From Bacilli bacterium (GTDB lineage Bacteria > Bacillota_I > Bacilli_A > RF39 > UBA660), in assembly GCA_900766325.1 (NCBI GenBank), contig CAAFVA010000032.1, forward strand, positions 1-6,577: a stretch of DNA of 6,577 bases. Direction: 5' to 3'. The notes under the pieces are model-generated. The model was not told the DNA's origin. It worked only from the letters and a program-made list of their open reading frames with translations, and searched no databases. Positions 5,794-6,577 of this stretch are shown piece after piece. Made by a program: the position numbers and the translations under genes. Position 1 is the stretch's first letter. The number at the start of each line of letters is the position of its first letter.

Positions 5794-6410
5794 AAGTATC
5801 AGTATCAGTGTTAAGTGCGTATGATAGATTAATACATGCTGTTAAAAAAGTTAATGAATCAAACGCGGATTTCCTGCACGTTGACGTTATGGACGGTAGG
5901 TTTGTCTCTAATGAAAGATTTCCAATAGAAGTTGTAAAAGACATAATTAGTATTAGTAAAAAACCATTAGACGTACATTTAATGGTGGACGATATAAAAA
6001 CCGTAAAAGAATACGCCTTATTAAAACCAGAGTATTTAACTTTTCACGTTGAAATATTAGATAATTATGAAATCATAGATTATGTTAAATCTTTAGGAGT
6101 GAAGGTTGGACTTGCAATTAATCCTGAAACGAAAGTTGATAAACTAATTCCTTACTTAGATGATATAGACTTAGTTTTATTTATGAGTGTAAATCCTGGC
6201 TCAGGTGGTCAGCCTTTTAAGGAAGAAGTAATAGAAAAAGTAAAAAAATTAAAAGAAGTTGCACCGTCTGATTTAATAATAAGTATTGATGGTGGCGTTA
6301 ATGATAAAACCGTTAGTTTGTGTAAGTATGCTGGGTGTGATATGGTCGTTGCGGGCTCATACGTAACCAGCGGGGATAATTACAATGAAAGAATAAATGA
6401 ATTAAGGTGA
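5790..6410 (+). CDS. rpe: Ribulose-phosphate 3-epimerase
   Basis: Interconverts D-ribulose 5-phosphate and D-xylulose 5-phosphate in the non-oxidative pentose phosphate pathway. It is a TIM barrel of 206 residues, slightly shorter than the usual 215-225 because the N- and C-termini are trimmed. Metal and catalytic residues are present: H30 and D32 in HVDVMDG (30-36), H63 in DVHLMV (61-66) and D167 in SIDGGVN (165-171). The phosphate-binding segments NPGSGGQPF (135-143) and VAGSYV (187-192) are intact. The usual SILSADF at the N-terminus reads SVLSAYD. AGAGGT lies 5 nt before the ATG, which overlaps the rsgA stop by 4 nt (ATGA). It is the last gene of the operon seen here. In B. subtilis thiN follows rpe, but it does not follow here. 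Confidence 0.93.
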   Translation: MKVSVSVLSAYDRLIHAVKKVNESNADFLHVDVMDGRFVSNERFPIEVVKDIISISKKPLDVHLMVDDIKTVKEYALLKPEYLTFHVEILDNYEIIDYVKSLGVKVGLAINPETKVDKLIPYLDDIDLVLFMSVNPGSGGQPFKEEVIEKVKKLKEVAPSDLIISIDGGVNDKTVSLCKYAGCDMVVAGSYVTSGDNYNERINELR

Positions 6411-6455
6411 ACTTTTAAATTTATTTTAATGTTAATCAAAAAAATAATAAAAAGC

Positions 6456-6484
6456 TTTACAAAGCATAAAATTTATTGTATACT
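6456..6484 (+). promoter_or_regulatory. Sigma-A promoter of an unseen downstream unit
   Basis: TTTACA (6456-6461) and TATACT (6479-6484) are 17 nt apart, giving a start near 6491. The -35 box lies in a small palindrome, GCTTT-AC-AAAGC (6454-6465). I see no intrinsic terminator between the rpe stop and this promoter, so operon transcripts may read into the next unit. Confidence 0.65.
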
Positions 6485-6490
6485 ATAAAA

Positions 6491-6577
6491 GTAATTTTGA
6501 TATGAAGGAAAGAAGATTGTATTTATCTCACCCGATTGTAAAATAACGATGGGTTAAACGCCAACTTATGAATAACA
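6491..6577 (+). other. Start of an untranslated leader or small RNA, cut by the window
   Basis: At least 87 nt after the predicted transcript start lack a credible gene. A hairpin can form at 6531-6553: CCC and ATTGT pair with ACGAT and GGG, with G6534 bulged and a 6-nt loop. GATTGTA is repeated at 6515-6521 and 6534-6540, so the ACGAT arm has two possible partners. A frame from ATG at 6503 stops after 14 codons and has no good ribosome binding site. It could be a cis-regulatory leader or a stand-alone RNA; I cannot match it to a known riboswitch or T-box with confidence. Confidence 0.35.

Noticed and set aside
5759..5944. Minus-strand frame of 61 codons across the rsgA/rpe junction
   Set aside because: It is antisense to two conserved genes and carries no motif.
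1..6577. CRISPR array, insertion sequence, tRNA or rRNA genes, prophage parts
   Set aside because: I saw no regularly spaced repeats, transposase motifs, terminal inverted repeats of element length, cloverleaf arms or rRNA sequence.

Overview
The window is AT-rich and reads as ordinary chromosome from a low-GC Gram-positive (Firmicutes/Bacillota) bacterium. Three genes end in TGA and tryptophan is encoded by TGG, so the standard bacterial code applies and not the Mycoplasma code. The strongest taxonomic clue is the order rlmN-prpC-prkC-rsgA-rpe, which is the well-known Bacillus-type arrangement. The AT-rich bias and the lysine/asparagine-rich proteins would suit an uncultured gut Bacilli/Erysipelotrichia-like lineage, but that placement is an inference.

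Layout. Positions 1-222 are a divergent control region. It holds a good plus-strand promoter overlapping a GC-rich inverted repeat, and two promoter-like pairs pointing left, whose product lies outside the window. Positions 223-1071 encode an unrecognised single-pass membrane protein with a short basic N-terminus. A 14-bp hairpin follows and also ends a convergent 54-residue cysteine-rich protein on the minus strand (1088-1252, DUF1540 type). Positions 1253-1420 are a second divergent promoter region.

Positions 1421-6410 form one tightly packed plus-strand operon: RlmN (rRNA/tRNA adenosine C2-methyltransferase), PrpC (PP2C phosphatase), PrkC (PASTA serine/threonine kinase), RsgA (30S-maturation GTPase) and Rpe (ribulose-phosphate 3-epimerase). 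The junctions are a 1-nt gap, a 4-nt overlap, a 1-nt overlap and a 4-nt overlap. The genes combine ribosome maturation (rlmN, rsgA), a reversible Ser/Thr phosphorylation switch that senses the cell wall (prkC/prpC) and the pentose phosphate pathway (rpe). In Bacillus subtilis the kinase phosphorylates RsgA (CpgA), and CpgA also removes toxic phosphoerythronate side products of that pathway, so the grouping makes physiological sense. After rpe there is a strong promoter followed by the start of an untranslated, possibly structured leader that runs off the window.

Most of the window is core genome and I see no clear novel system. The less explained parts are the membrane protein with its dyad-containing promoter, the paired stop codons inside one bidirectional terminator, the small cysteine-rich gene, and the truncated leader at the right end.
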